The notes: generated by a model not told the origin, from the letters alone. A stretch of 64,000 nt of DNA from Colocasia esculenta (GCA_014218235.1 CM024758.1:106119698-106183697); one strand, 5' to 3'; counted from the stretch's first letter, positions 1-11,858 are shown. Program-made: numbers and translations.

Positions 1-1409
1 CCTTTGAGATGACATGGCCCAGAAGACACTTCTTCGAGCCAGAATTCACACTTGCTAAGCTTTGGGTACAGTTTGTTATTTCGCAAGACTTGCAATGCAA
101 TCTTCAGGTGTTCTTCATGCTCTTCTTTGGTCTTTGAACAAATGAGGATATCATCGATGAAGACGACCACGAACTTGTCCAGGTATGGCCGATATATGCT
201 GTTCATGAGTTGCATAAAGGCTGCAGAAGCATTGGTTGGACCAAAAGGCATAACGACGAATTCATAATGTCCATACCTGCTCCTTAAAGCCGTTTTGAAG
301 ATATCGTCATCCTTGATCCTCATTTGGTGATAGCCAGAACGAAGATCGGTCTTGGAGAAATATTGAGCTCTTGATATTTAGTCGAATAGTTCATCGACCC
401 TGGGCAATGGGTATTTGTTCTTGATGGTCAGCTGATTGAGTTGAGGATAGTCGATGCATAGCCTCATCAATCCATCTTTCTTCTTGACAAATAGCACAGG
501 TGCTCCCCATGGGGAAGTACTCGGTCTAATGAACCCCTTCTCTAATAGCTCCATCAGCTGCATCTTCAACTCCTTTAGCTCTATAGGTGACATCCGGTAC
601 GGTTGACGCGATACCGAGGCAGCTCTAGGGATCAACTCTATGGCGAAGTTGACATCACGTTCCGAGGGAATCCCTGGCAGATCTTCAGGAAGCACATCGG
701 GGTAATCCTGGACTATGTGGATGTCTTCTATCTTAGACCCCTTCTTTTCAACAACTACGGCTGCTAGGAAAGCAATGCAACCTTTCCTTATCATGATATG
801 AGCTTTTATGGCGGAGATTAGAGACATCCGTCTCTTATGTCTAATCCCAGAGAATGCCAATTTAGGAAAGTCACTAAAGGTAACCTTCCCTTTCTTAAAG
901 TCAACACTTTCCCCATAAGTGGACAACCAGTCGGCTCCCAAAATTACATCATAGCCTTCCATGGGCATACACACCAGGTCGGCTTTTAGGTTATGGCCTC
1001 CGATCATTACATGGGAAGATGGAAAGTATTTGTTCAATTTCTCCTTTTCCCCTAGTGGCGTTGTGACAGAGAACTCACAACCCATGGATATAGGTTTTTT
1101 AGTTAGGGTATCAGCAAAGTTTTGAGATATAAAGGAATGAGTTGCTCCAGTATCAAATAAAACAAATGCTGATAAGGAGAAAACTTGTAGAGTACCTTCT
1201 ACCATGCCACCGTCTGTAGCGGGTTCCTCATCATGCAGGGCTTGCAGTCTTCCCTGTTTCTTAGGCGCATTAGGGCACCTCTCATGTTCTTTCAGTAATG
1301 GGCACTCAGGGATGCGATGCTCGCGACTCCCGCAGCGCAGACATGTGTCGACCTTCCTCCAGCACTCATCCGTAGTGTGACCTGGCTTGTCACAGTGCTT
1401 ACAGTACTT
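1..1409 (-). pseudogene. Chromovirus (Ty3/gypsy) gag end, protease and reverse transcriptase remnant, running off the window
   Basis: One minus-strand frame carries, in order, two CCHC zinc knuckles (1362-1403 beginning CKHC, 1302-1343 beginning CLRC), a retropepsin with the active-site motif LFDTGATHSF (about 1125-1158), and the start of reverse transcriptase (TSPWGAPVLFVKKKDG). The frame continues past an in-frame stop at about 378-380 to the catalytic FIDDI box near 150-165. Knuckles, protease and RT in this order match Tekay/Del-type chromoviruses. Another stop (1410-1412) lies just before the first knuckle. RNase H, integrase and chromodomain would lie beyond position 1. The two stops make it inactive. 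Lineage is inferred from motif similarity, not a phylogeny. Confidence 0.9.
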
Positions 1410-1531
1410 TTAGTTGAGTGTTGGGACGATAGCTTTAGGTTTCCTTTCTTGGATGGGTCCCTCCGTGATGTGAAGGGACGCTTCTTGACATTGTTCGGCT
1501 TAACAGATGACTATCCGAGGTCATTTCTTTT

Positions 1532-2112
1532 TCACGAACTTTCCTTTGATATGATCGGTGAAGTCCATAGCATCTTCCAGCAGTTGAGCTTCTTCACCAT
1601 CTCGGCGTAGGTCTGGATGTCGAGAGGTGCTAGTTGGGTAATGTATTGAGGATTAAGGCCGTTGAGGAAGCGCTTAGCCTTCATTCTCTCAGTGTTCACT
1701 AGGTGTTCAGTATACCTTGCCAGTCTAGAGAACTGGGCTTCATATTCGGCCACAATCAAGCTCTGTTGTTTCAGAGCAGCGAATTCCACAGCCTTCCTTT
1801 CTTGGACACGCTCTGAGAAGTATTTGGAATTAAAAGCTTCTTTGAACTCGGTTCAGGTGAACTGACCATTAGCTCTGGTCACTTCAACAGACTCCCACCA
1901 AGCGCGGGCATCCTTTTCAAGTTGGAATGTGGCCAGCAGGAGCTTATCCCCGCTACGCATTGCATGACACAGAAGATTCTTTCCGTTTCTTTGAGCCAGT
2001 GTTCTGCTTCATCCGGATCCGTGGATCCACTGAACCTAGGTGGGTTCAGACTCCGGAAGTTACGATGCAGGTCGCCTACACCACGATTGCCACCTCCTTG
2101 GGTAGCTTGCAC
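1532..2112 (-). pseudogene. Gag capsid region of the same chromovirus, frameshifted
   Basis: Two minus-strand frames hold pieces of one retrotransposon gag. The upstream piece (1879-2112) contains FRSLNPPRFSGSTDPDEAEH and WLKETERIF, typical of chromovirus gag. The downstream piece (1532-1789) contains the capsid helices around EYEAQFSRLARYTEHL and RFLNGLNP. The frame differs between the pieces, so at least one frameshift lies between about 1790 and 1880, and another shift or stop separates this region from the zinc-knuckle frame. Stretch 1413-1531 is the linker and has no readable frame. No normal leader or primer binding site is seen beside the gag start: LTR-type sequence begins within about 40 bp, which suggests a deletion junction near 2.13 kb. 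Confidence 0.85.
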
Positions 2113-3527
2113 AACACGACTCTCGCAGAACCAGCAGAGTCAAAGACAATGCGGAAGCAACACCTCGGCACACACCCTCCAAGACAAAGGAGCTTACGGA
2201 ACACCGGAGCAACCACGTGAGACCAGAGTCTCACGACATAAGCACCAACATCCCGGACCTCCACAAGGTCGGGAAGGAACAACCAGGTGTCACCACGAGA
2301 GACACCGAGCAACCATGTGAGAAGCACCCTCTCACCACAAGCACGGCCACCTCAGACCTCCACAAGGTCGAGGGCTCACAAGCAGAACCACCCTGCACCT
2401 TGGACATGCCACAAGGTCAAGGAACTACACCCTACAGTGCCACCACGGACGGCACCCAGGAACGGGTTACAGAAATAGCAGTCGGGTGTCTACACAAGAC
2501 ACCCTGAGAAAATCCGCAGAGCGGAAACCACTAAGCACGGCCCACAAGGCCAAACCAACCAAAGCGTACGAAAGCGAGACACAACTAGGTTACAACCACC
2601 GTGTAGGCTAGAGCGACGAGAAACCCAATCTTGGAAATAGCGTGAAACACCGTCACAGTAAGACAACCAAGCCACCGCCATAGGCAGCTCGCCAGCCACT
2701 GACATCTGCCTACGACCTGCCTAGGTAGAGTGAGGCTAGCGAGTCACAGTAAAGAACACAACCACAAGCACCGCAGTCTGACTGAACTGCGGCCCCCACA
2801 CCTGACCTCCCTACGTGGCTCCGGAACCAACGCAGAATGAGAGGCAGTGAGAAGGACTAGCTGGTCCGCACCGAACGAGCGCTTGAACCACCTCGGAGAC
2901 CCAAACCAGCTAAGAGAGCTCTACAAATGGCTCACGCCGCTGCCCCCACTGTTTTCCCCTTCTGCTCCAAGTCCGAGACTTGAGCATGCCCGCCGCCCGG
3001 AGCAACACCCTCTGACACAGACGCGCGGGGCTGGGGGTCCCAAGTAACGGTAACAACCTGTCTCACGGATAAGCCCTCAAGTGCCGAGCACTGGGTGAAA
3101 GAGAACTGGCATGGCAACCACCAACAGAAACAGCACAGCTGGCTTGTAACCAAGACAAGCCTAGCAGGCATAGGCACGCACGGCACCCCTTTCGAAAACC
3201 CCAGAAGGGTCGTCGGCCAACGCCGGAACACAAGGCACGGCCGAGAAATCGGAACTCCACAGACAGAACAGAGAAACCACCGCTCTTCTATTAATCGATT
3301 GACAGACAGACAATCGATTATTAGACAGACGCGAGCCTCCTAGCACAGCCGCTAGGACATGGCCACGAAGGTGATAGAACGCAGGGAGGCAAACGGCTGC
3401 ATTCCCACCAGAAGGTCCTAAGGGCAACCCTACCCTGGGGCACACGCCGACATGCCAACTGCGGCCACGGAAAACACCCGAGGCAGACCAGGTCTTGTTG
3501 CGCCTCCTAAGCTGTCACAATACCATC

Positions 3528-3775
3528 GCGACGGTCAGGGCCACCGCGACAAGACCCTGTTGCGACGGGGAAGCGGGTCGCGACAACAGAGCTGACGCGA
3601 CAGGAAACCAGGTCGCGACATCCTTGTTGTGACGGACGGGTCGCGACAGCAACCTTATCACGGCGGGAAAATGGGTCGCGACACGACCCTTAACGCGACG
3701 GCACCCACTCCTTGATAAGGTCACGTCCAACTGAGGCAACGCCTTCTCTGATGTCGCGACGCGCTCGACGGTCGT
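3528..3775. repeat. GCGAC/GTCGC palindrome comb, 17-18 bp period
   Basis: GCGAC cores start at 3528, 3546, 3562, 3580, 3597, 3615, 3643, 3678 and 3695, with degenerate cores near 3629 and 3661. Several are part of the palindrome GTCGCGAC. Between a GCGAC and the next GTCGC there are usually exactly 10 unrelated bases. The intervals are mostly 16-18 bp, with 14-bp steps around 3629. A separate unit lies at 3756-3775. It lies in the mid/downstream part of LTR-A. Confidence 0.85.
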
Positions 3776-4191
3776 GACATCAGCTGGAAGGCAGACCGCC
3801 GGATGCTACATCCCGGGGTCGCCACAACTACACTAAGCACACCACAACGGGGAGGGGAGCATGGTGAAAGCAGTAAACACAAGCATTCCACAAAGTGAAC
3901 TCCCAATCCACACCAACAAGAATGGGCACAAGAATCACTATAGGAGAATGCATAACCAACCCACAAAGGGGCCTTCACGACGAGTCGCCACATCCTCCTC
4001 GCTCCCACAGTGCCGCTCCCACACCGCACGAGCCGCGGCCGCTCCACCAAGCTCCACCGCCGGAGGAAGACGAGAGGAAGACCTCTCCCCTCGGAGAAGA
4101 GAGGAAAAGGGAGAAAGGAGAGAAAGAGGAAAAAGGGGGAAACCGTCCAAGGCTTTTAGCCTCCGGCCCCCAAAACATGACGGGGCGGGGC

Positions 4192-4425
4192 GTCGCGATA
4201 CCAACCTTATCGCGATGGCCGCCCAGACCGTGACCAGAACGCGCCCATCCGGGGCGCCGCGACAACCGATCGGTCAGTCTGCCACGCCTGTCACTCTGAC
4301 AGGCATCAGACGACCAAAAAGCGGAAACACTATCGCGACCCGTTGACTGGGCGCGACAAGAATGCAGCGCAGAAGGTGGTCGCAACACGGATGACTGTCG
4401 CGACGGGTACCTCCGTCGCGACAAG
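4192..4425. repeat. Second GCGAC-N10-GTCGC cluster of LTR-A copy 1
   Basis: Units include GCGAC-N10-GGCGC beginning near 4335 and GCGAC-N10-GTCGC beginning near 4401, plus a GCGAT unit with a 9-base spacer at 4195. The cluster lies between the LTR start (about 4475) and a purine-rich block (4065-4140), which is the U3 position for a minus-oriented LTR. Confidence 0.75.
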
Positions 4426-4478
4426 GCCAGTCATCCCTCACACATGGAAAGCCGGAAAACCCGAGATGTTACAATACA

Positions 4479-7400
4479 TCCAACAAAAAAATAATTTCTT
4501 CGTCGAAATCAAGGGCGAAACCCGGTCAGAGAAAACAACAGGTGCCAAGGGACCACGAAGCGTACTACGACTTCCCAGTGGTCAACACCACGACCTCACC
4601 ACAAAGGGAGTGCCAAACCAGACATCCGATAGCTCACCGAGCGCACAACAACTGGCGCAGAGCACACAATCGGATGTCGACAACTCACAGGCGCGGTGCA
4701 CCAACCGACCAGAAACACTGAAACCGCCAGTCGGAAACCACGCGACTGAACCCTCAATAGAACACACTGTTGAGACCGAGGGTCAGTAACTCCCTCTGTC
4801 ACCAACGACTACACAGAGGTCCTAGCTACTGACGGCAACGAGAAAAATACCAAGAGGTCATCCACAAGACTCCGCTGATGGCTGCGCACACAACTTAGCA
4901 ATAGCTAGCACCTACGGAAAGGCCAAACAAGAGCTTCTTAATGGTGACCCAAAACCAATCGAAAACACGCACGTGGAGAACCCACGGTGAGCAAGACAGT
5001 GTCCGACGGCACCACTAGATCTCGCTCAAATCATCTCGTGGTCCGACCAGGACACCCAACGACTGTGGAGCCACAGAAAGCTAAACCACACGCTCTACAG
5101 GCACACTCGCAGAGACAAAACAAGGAAGACGTCTGAGGTTGGCAAGGCCAGACAACTTAAGACGTCGGAAAACTGCACGGGAAACGAAACAACTGCAGAG
5201 GTCGAAGCCAACATGTTGACTTAAAGAAATCCAAACCAAAACAGGGTACCCCAAACGAACGCACTCACTCCCCAAAGCGAGAGGGAAAACCCAGACACAG
5301 GCCGCAGCCAAGACCTGGCGTACCACCGATAGGGCTACCTAGACAAGGTAAAGCAGCAACCCACAGCGGTAACGGTACAGCCACAAGGCACGGCCAGCAC
5401 GAAGTGTCCCAGAGGCGGAAAGCTCAGTGCCTCCAACACCGAGCAAACTCACGAAACGATGCACGAAGCTTACGATCAAGGCACACGGCACACACACAGT
5501 GCTAACACCAGCACCAGGAGCCACCCAAGGTACAACACAATGCACCAGGCTCCAAACAGAACAAAACAAACCACCGATCACAAGCACATGGTGCCACCAC
5601 AAGCACCGAAACTCGGCTGGATGCAACCCAGTTGCACCAATGGCCGAAACAACACGGCTAACAGGAAGGACTCTCCACAAGAGACTTGCCAAAAGCCACC
5701 CACAAGAAACCGCAAGCCTAAGAAGGGCACGACAGGCCACACCGGCCCCGAACCCTCAAGGCACAAGGACACAAAAACATCGAAAAAGAAACACGCTCTA
5801 GGTGCAGTACACAACCGCACCACGGCCTGAAACGACTCAAGGCCAACGGAAGGGACTCTCCACCAGAGACCCACAAGAGAAAACACACAGAAATCCAGCA
5901 GCTTCAAGAGTGCAACAACTACATTGGCTCTGAGAAGCCCACAACACAAGGCACCGCTACCACCATGCAGGCGGAGAGGGCCACACACAAAACGGCGACA
6001 AGTACCTCCAAGCACAGCTGAGGCACAAGCAAAACACCCACCGAACAATGCCTTCTCAAGCAAACTAAACAGAAGAACACCCGGTGCTGCCTCACACTGA
6101 ACACAGGGTACGCTGCCCTACATCGTCTAGTCAAGCGACAAGAAACTAGCACAGCAAGAGACGGGACAATAGGTCACCACAACCTATCGCACCACAAGGA
6201 AACCATGCACACGAGGGGAGCAACTAGCTCCACCTCAAGATAGCACAAGGGGAGGGACCTTCGCCATAAGGGTCGCCACGGTGCGCGACATGGCACCAAA
6301 TGCCATGTCAAAGTACCACCACCCCGAGCAACCAACGGAAAGCAAGGGAGGAGAACTCTCACAACGAGTCTCTTCCACACGCAAGGGAAATCACTAAACG
6401 AGACTGGCACTTCACAGAAGCACAACCAGCCAGACACCCATGGCACTTACTAGACTACCATCTGGCAGAGTCCATAGGGTGCAAGAAACGAAGCCAACCT
6501 CCCGACATGGGGACACACAAAGTCCCACCAATGCAGCCGGGGAAAACTCGAAAACGGACAGAAAGACAACCTGGCCAGCACCACGGCCAGACACACGGCC
6601 AAGGGCACAACACCTCGACTGACAACACCTAGGCCAGACTGTCACACAGACAGTCCAACCGGCAACGGCGACAGCTCATCTCAACCAAGAGAGAGCAACA
6701 ACAACCAAAACAACACAAGGCCGCTTGGGGAGGACCTCCACCCAAAGCGCCAAGAGCCATCCTGGGGAAACATCACCAGAACGCAGCCCAAACAAATGGC
6801 CAAACACACGGTCAACAGAGAGAACACAGCAGACAGCGGAAGCAACACAACTGGTCTGGGAGAACCTCTACCAGAACCACCAAGGCACCGTTCTGGGAAA
6901 ACCCACCAGAACGCAACGGCCAACACAACAGCAGCATACCTCAAACCTGAGGTAGCACAACAATCGGCAAAAATAAGCCCGGAATAGTCTTGAGAGCAAC
7001 CCTCACCAGGACAACAACCAACGATTCTGGGAAACCGCACCAAAACACAGCAGCCAAGCGATGCACCTCAACCCAGAGGGCAACACCACAACAGCCAGAA
7101 CGAGCACAACAAAGTTCTGGGGAAAACCTCACCTCCACCAGAACCAACAGAGAAGAACTCCGGGAGCACCTCACCAGAGTTCGCAACTAGCCAGCAGAAG
7201 GCCGGCAACAACCATAGACAGGTGTCGCAACGCTCAACCAGTGGTGCAACATGGCACACAAGCATCTGCTTAGCTCGAGCAAAGATGCCGACTGAGCATA
7301 GCACAGCGCCAACGGCACACAGGCACACAAGGCCAAACACACAGCCAACAACACACACCCCAACAAGAAGGGGACATCCAACAAAGACACACCCCAACAA

Positions 7401-7808
7401 GAAGGGGACATCCAACAAGGACACACCCCAACAACAAGGGGACAGCCAACAAGGCAAGGACACCTTCTACCAGTTCCGCAGACCACAACGCTGCACCGGT
7501 GAAGGCCACACCACACGTAGGCTCTCTCAGCCTTCGTGACACACCCACATAGACGCGCAGGCCGACGACGAACCCAACGCAGCACGAGCGAACCAGCAAC
7601 CACGCTCGAAGCACGCGCACCCAGCAACAACAGTAACACACTCCTGCAGCTCACACTCGGACCCTGCAGGAAAGCTAGCCACCTGCAAAAAAAAGAGCCA
7701 AATGCTCACCTAATAGCACCTTACACAGATGGGCCAGCAGCGCAATGAGTACCTTTCTTTGGGACCGCCATAGTGATTAACCCATTACAAATCTCGTTGG
7801 ACCCTGAG
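4479..7808 (-). other. C/A-rich non-coding leader or internal region, dense in short hairpins
   Basis: No protein family is recognisable in 3.3 kb, although base bias opens many chance frames. On the minus strand it reads G/T-rich. It starts (4491-4515) with what looks like the 3' end of a chromovirus internal region and ends at a primer-binding-site match (7809-7820). The simplest reading is a non-autonomous or deleted chromovirus whose coding part is gone. Between 6770 and 7180 a theme recurs: TTCTGGG, A-rich stretch, CC, then CACCAGAAC, so that GTTCTGG pairs with CCAGAAC. Other short inverted repeats are GGTGC/GCACC (5590-5607) and TGCAAC/GTTGCA (5622-5636). Confidence 0.45.
7355..7445. 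repeat. 34-bp tandem repeat, three copies
   Basis: The string CCCCAACAAGAAGGGGAC begins at 7358 and again at 7392, with a diverged copy (CCCCAACAACAAGGGGAC) at 7426. The period is exactly 34 bp. Confidence 0.9.
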
Positions 7809-7820
7809 CTCTGATACCAC
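7809..7820 (-). promoter_or_regulatory. Primer binding site, initiator-Met tRNA type
   Basis: The minus strand reads TGGTATCAGAGC, the standard plant LTR-retrotransposon primer binding site complementary to initiator methionine tRNA. The adjoining bases on the LTR side read CGTTATAG. It implies that a minus-oriented LTR ends near 7824, with an internal region extending to lower coordinates. Confidence 0.75.
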
Positions 7821-7823
7821 TAT

Positions 7824-9300
7824 AACGACCCTGTGGATGCTCCGTTCGCCGCACTCCCGGTGACTGTGGATCCTCCGAAAGCTTCACGGACGTCGCCGCC
7901 CCTCGTTGGTGATGAAGGGTTGCTGGTTGACCTCGTTGACTCCCCAGTTGACCAAGTTGACTGAGGAGAAAATAAAGAAAACCACAAATGAAAGGGAGAT
8001 GTTGCAATCGCCAGGGCCTTACCTGTGCCCAAGGAGGTGTTGTGATCACGTTGGTGCAGTAGCCTCGCGTAGCGGTGGATTGTGGGACTCCAACCTCTCC
8101 TTCTTCGGCCGGCCAAAGAATGAGAGCTCCACGGTCTTGTCCAAGTGTTCCTGCCACAAAAGAAAGACTCTATTAGACTCTAACAAGTGTATTGAATGTT
8201 CAAAATGAAAGGAAAAGGCCCAAAAGGAGAATCTCATACCGGTGACGGGCTTGAGAAGAGGGGTGGCCAAGTGTTATGACCACCTTCTTCCCTCCATTTT
8301 TTTGGTTGGGAAACCCCTTTCTAGGTGTGTAGGAGGGTGCCCTACGTGCCTAGGGTATGTATGTGGGTGTGTATGACATGCAAAAACTAAAGGAAAAGAG
8401 AGAGAGGAGAAGGAAAAGGGAGGTGATCCTCCTTGTTTGGCATTGTTGACTCCTTGCTGGGCTCCTCCAGCTAGGGATGAAGCCTCCTAGATGTCCCAAA
8501 GGATGAGAGGAAGAGGAAGAAGGATGATGGAAGGTAGGGTGCACTTTTCTCTCTCTTCTCTCTAAGTGACAAAGTGTGGACCTCCAACCTCTCCCCCCTC
8601 ACTTAGAAGGCCAAGGGGGGACATAAATAGGCAGTGGGTCGGAGTTCAGAGCCTGGATGCTCAAGTGTGAAGCAACACACTTGCACACTTGGCAATCCAT
8701 GTGCTTATGCTCCGACCAATGAGGAGAGGCAAAGTAGGATTTTTACTGGGTCAATGGGGTGCCAAGGTGGCCCATATACCCGTTGGGAACGGCTATATGC
8801 GTTGCATGGCCGAGAGAATGGCGAAAGTGGGCTGGAATTTTGGGCAGTTGCGCAGACTAGGTAAAACCAGGTTGACGTCAAACGATGATTCCGCCAGCCC
8901 CATGCAGGCGTCAATATAGGTGGATGCCAACTAGAGTCAGCATCTAGGGGGATTGCCGCCAACATGCAGTCAGCGGCAGTCGATGCTGCCGTCTACATGG
9001 GATCCAAGGCAAGTCAACAAATGGTCAAACGGGCCTTATTGGGCCATGAAACCATGCGGGGAGGGCCAAATCTCGCCTCTACAAATGCCTCTCCGAGACA
9101 TCCGGTCTTGCAGGGGAGCAGAGCGGACTGAAAGGTTGGTGTCTCGGTAAACAAAGGACGCGGAGATTTAATGGAAAGGCCATCTCCGAGGATTGGAATT
9201 CTAGCAAGCCATACGAAAGATTTAGGCTAGAAACAAATGACGAATCGTCTGAGAGACAAATGTGGATAAGAGGGAGGGTGATCTACCCGTGTAACTACAA
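7824..9300 (-). mobile_element. LTR-B-like region, copy 1
   Basis: The stretch 8090-8330 resembles 60605-60800 of LTR-B copy 3: both have a CCTCC/TCTCC-TTC-rich string, then GGCCAAAGA or GCCAAAGAGG, a CCTGCCA box, and a CATACCGG followed by AAACCCCTTT. A minus-strand TATA-like TATTTATG lies near 8621-8628. Inverted-repeat-rich sequence (GATGC-N12-GCATC and TGCCGC-N13-GCGGCA, 8920-8990) lies upstream of it. The upper edge may be near 9297, where the minus strand reads TGTAGTTACACGGG, but no target duplication was found. The lower edge next to the primer-binding-site match is puzzling, since a 3' LTR should not be followed by one. The boundaries are inference. Confidence 0.5.
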
Positions 9301-10075
9301 CTTCAACCCAACGTTAGGGTCCCTGGCGTTGCCGTGTGGACTTTGACTAGTTTTGGTGTGTTTGAGTCAAAGGAGTTGTATATAATGACGGTTGAATTGA
9401 GGGGGTCTCATAACGGAGCTCATCTGGCTCGCTGACCTAATTGACATCTGTCCAGATTAGGGGGGTTGTTGAGACAGGGATTGGTTGATCTCTCAAAGAC
9501 TATCAAAAGATTCTAACTGGAATCAATGTTTGGAAAGCCTGAAGTCCTAAATTAAGCTCATGGCTGGCGAACGGTTCACATGACTCAATAAGGCGCATTG
9601 ACTACTTGTGATATGCACGGTGGGACAAGTGGAGAAGGGGGGCAACAAAGGCCTGAAATCGGCTCAATATAAAAGAGGTGCTGACCCGGTAGGCCACCTG
9701 AACTAGGGAGCCACAGAGTAATTGAGGAACATCTCCATTTTTTTTTATATGTTAGCAGAAAGCAGTTAGCAGTGCATGCTGGTGTGGGTTTCCTATCTAA
9801 AATGCAAGTTAGAACCAGAGGAAAATTCTAAGGCCATACGAATAACTGAGAGATCGCGAACCCGTCATGTTTTTGGTAAAGGGGAATCGGGGTTCACGGT
9901 CGCCAAGTTATTCGCCTCTGGTGGGGTCCTATGTTAGACATACTGTGTGACACTCACGGTTGCATGAGTGTTCCGAAGTTGAAGCGTGGCTTGTGCTTAA
10001 ACATCTGCAAAACAACTTGAAGCACAAGATAAGAATATAATGACTATCTAAAGCTTTAAAAATCCCGGGATGTAA
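9301..10075. other. Unresolved non-coding stretch with a plus-strand TATA-like box
   Basis: No coding frame or recognised repeat is seen. CAATATAAAAGAGG at about 9667-9680 is a good plus-strand TATA box and could serve the antisense gene downstream, but no start site can be assigned. A run of eleven T (9731-9741) follows. Confidence 0.35.
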
Positions 10076-10180
10076 ACGTCCACCCCGATGCCGCCAAGTT
10101 ATCGTTAACGTCCACTCTTGTTGCCGCCTACAACAGTAGACGTCAACAGATGCTGTCGTTAACAGTAAACTGGCGTCCAA
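10076..10180. repeat. ACGTCC-N8 palindrome cluster upstream of the DUF7745-like gene
   Basis: ACGTCC-N8-GCCGCC at 10076-10095 and ACGTCC-N9-GCCGCC at 10108-10128 are followed by an ACGTC-N10-GTCGT unit near 10140. They match the units found at 11859-11942 and 12515-12664. Confidence 0.7.
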
Positions 10181-10528
10181 CTATATGGATGTTTAATTGC
10201 CAGCGGATCAGGCCGAAAAAATAGGTATTGGGAGTCCACAAGGACTCTTCTATCTTCTTCCTCCGTCCCTCCCTTCCACAACTGTGAACCAGAGCATTTT
10301 GGGATGAACTGAAGCATAAAACATGGCCTCTTCATCGACTGGAAAGTCCTCGAGCGCAACCCGGGGATTCTGAGTGAGGTTCTGGGGCACTTAAGCACCA
10401 GACTGGCCAATGGGAGGAATTACCGTTCATTTTTTTCTATACTGCAAACGCCCTAAACCTCTTCTTACAGCACTTCTGATGCAGGAGGTACCTGCCTTCC
10501 CAAGCCAAGGCCAAATACGGGCCTTCTC

Positions 10529-11493
10529 TTGGCTCGTGAATCTGATGAATGCAATAACCCTGGACATGAGAAGCTTCATTGGAATATGGAATTTGAGTTC
10601 ATGGTAGTAGTGTTGGCGAAGAACATGAAAGATATGTGGTGGGGGTTCGACGCCCTGGGAGCGCTCGTGGAGCGGTGCCATCCGCACACGCACACATTCG
10701 TGTTCAGGGTTCGTTCGAAGCAAGCATACTGCTAGAAGAGGTGGAGTTGTTCTTGGGGTGGAGGCGATACTTGGAGTACGATGTGACGACGCTCTTCTCC
10801 CATGGGAAGAGATCCTGGCGGACATCGTACGAGACAAGAAAGAGGTGCTAAGAATGACGAACAAGCACTGGATCTTCATAGCTGGCTGGCCTGGTGGTTG
10901 ATCCAGCATGCAAGGGAGATTGGCGGGGAGAGGGTGACCGGGGACTGACACTCTACCTCGCTGGTGGGTTTTGTTCCCCACTAGCGGCGACTTCCTCCTC
11001 TACGACACGTGGGGATCCGACTCTGTTGTGGGGCGGGCAGTCACTTGCCCCTGCAGTGCTGGCACAGCTTTACAGCTCTCTGACCATAATGAGCTTAGGC
11101 GGGCACACGTGCGAGAGCTTGTTCCTACTTCAGGTATGGCTAGAAGCTCATTTAAAATTTGATTTTGCTGAGAAGCAGCCTACCCCCTCCAGAATCTTCC
11201 TTTGGAGTTCGGTGCATTGCAGCTGGGCATGGTATAAGCCAGAAGATGAGATCAAGTGTGTGACAGCACACTTGAAGAGCAGAGATGCCTGGCGAGATCA
11301 CTTAGCCTACCTGGTAATGGAGGATTTCATAGTGAGGCCACTATTCATGAGGACCATTGAATTTAGAGTTTGCACCAGGGAGGACATAGACTTATGGTTG
11401 ATTGGGGCTGATCGGATGGTGGTGTACCAGCCACATCGGTGCCATGTCAGCTTGGAATTCCACGGGGAATCCAGCTTCCTCCTACTGCACTGA
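10529..11493 (+). pseudogene. DUF7745-like protein, antisense module copy I
   Basis: Three overlapping plus frames carry one degraded protein. The first (10529-10735) ends in a region with HPHTHTFVF. The next supplies LLEEVELFLGWRRYLE (about 10730-10780). The third (10894-11493) contains LAPAVLAQLYSSL, LFLLQVWLEAHL, RDAWRDHLAYLVMEDF and WLIGADRMVVYQPHRCH. Segment order and these motifs resemble the plant DUF7745 family, which is frequent near transposable elements and has no known biochemical role. Frameshifts occur near 10720 and 10880. It runs opposite to the surrounding Tat retrotransposon, between that element's LTR and its pol. The family call rests on remembered motif patterns. Confidence 0.65.
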
Positions 11494-11858
11494 CATGATT
11501 GTTTCCGGGAGAGAAATGAGAAGCTGATGAAGAAGGCAAGGAAGACCTGGGAGAAGTACTCAGTGAGCAAGAAGGTGGGACTAGTAGTGCAGGAGAATCG
11601 GGAAGATATTTGGAAATGATGAGGAATTTAATGACACAATTTTCCCAATCTCTTGTGTTTTCTTTATGGCTCGTGGAGCAAAGTGATGTACTTTCCTGCT
11701 TTCAATAAGTGTGACCAAGTTTAGAATGAATAAACAATGAGTTGCATTGTGGTCAATTATTTTGAGTTTGAAATGGACTGATTTGTGTTTTGGCTTTCAA
11801 ATGGGCTCCAAACAAGCTGAAATGAGAGTTCTGTGAGGACTGAGTGCGGAGCAGTTGG
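11494..11858. other. Spacer after the DUF7745-like gene
   Basis: It holds a lysine-rich tail reading and AT-rich sequence with AATAAA-like strings (for example near 11728). No other gene is seen. Confidence 0.4.

Larger units (their letters stand above)
2130..4478 (-). mobile_element. LTR-A copy 1, long chromovirus LTR
   Basis: This C/A-rich block has no credible gene. It is assigned as an LTR by comparison with two other places in the window: the stretch around 3030-3105 matches 23755-23776 plus 25901-25960, and 2800-2880 matches 23530-23610 and 57240-57335. In those copies the block sits just downstream of a chromovirus pol. Its upper edge reads, on the minus strand, TGTAACATCTCGGG, preceded by a sequence resembling the conserved end of chromovirus internal regions (TTTCGACGAAGAAATT at about 4491-4515). 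It carries two palindrome clusters (3528-3775, 4192-4425). The lower edge near 2.13 kb is ragged and lacks roughly the last 100 bp seen in copy 2. Extent is approximate. Confidence 0.6.

Noticed and set aside
3528..4425. CRISPR-like array (short palindromic core with unique spacers)
   Set aside because: The cores are only 8 bp, the spacers 10 bp, there are no cas genes, and the context is plant LTR sequence.
2217..7748. Many open frames of 60-160 codons on both strands in the C/A-rich block
   Set aside because: They overlap in several frames, have low-complexity composition and match no family motif. They result from the scarcity of stop codons in biased DNA.
7809..7820. Primer binding site as the direct 5' end of the gag at 2112
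   Set aside because: An LTR-A copy and an internal 3'-end signature lie between them, so the two cannot be taken as one intact leader-gag unit.
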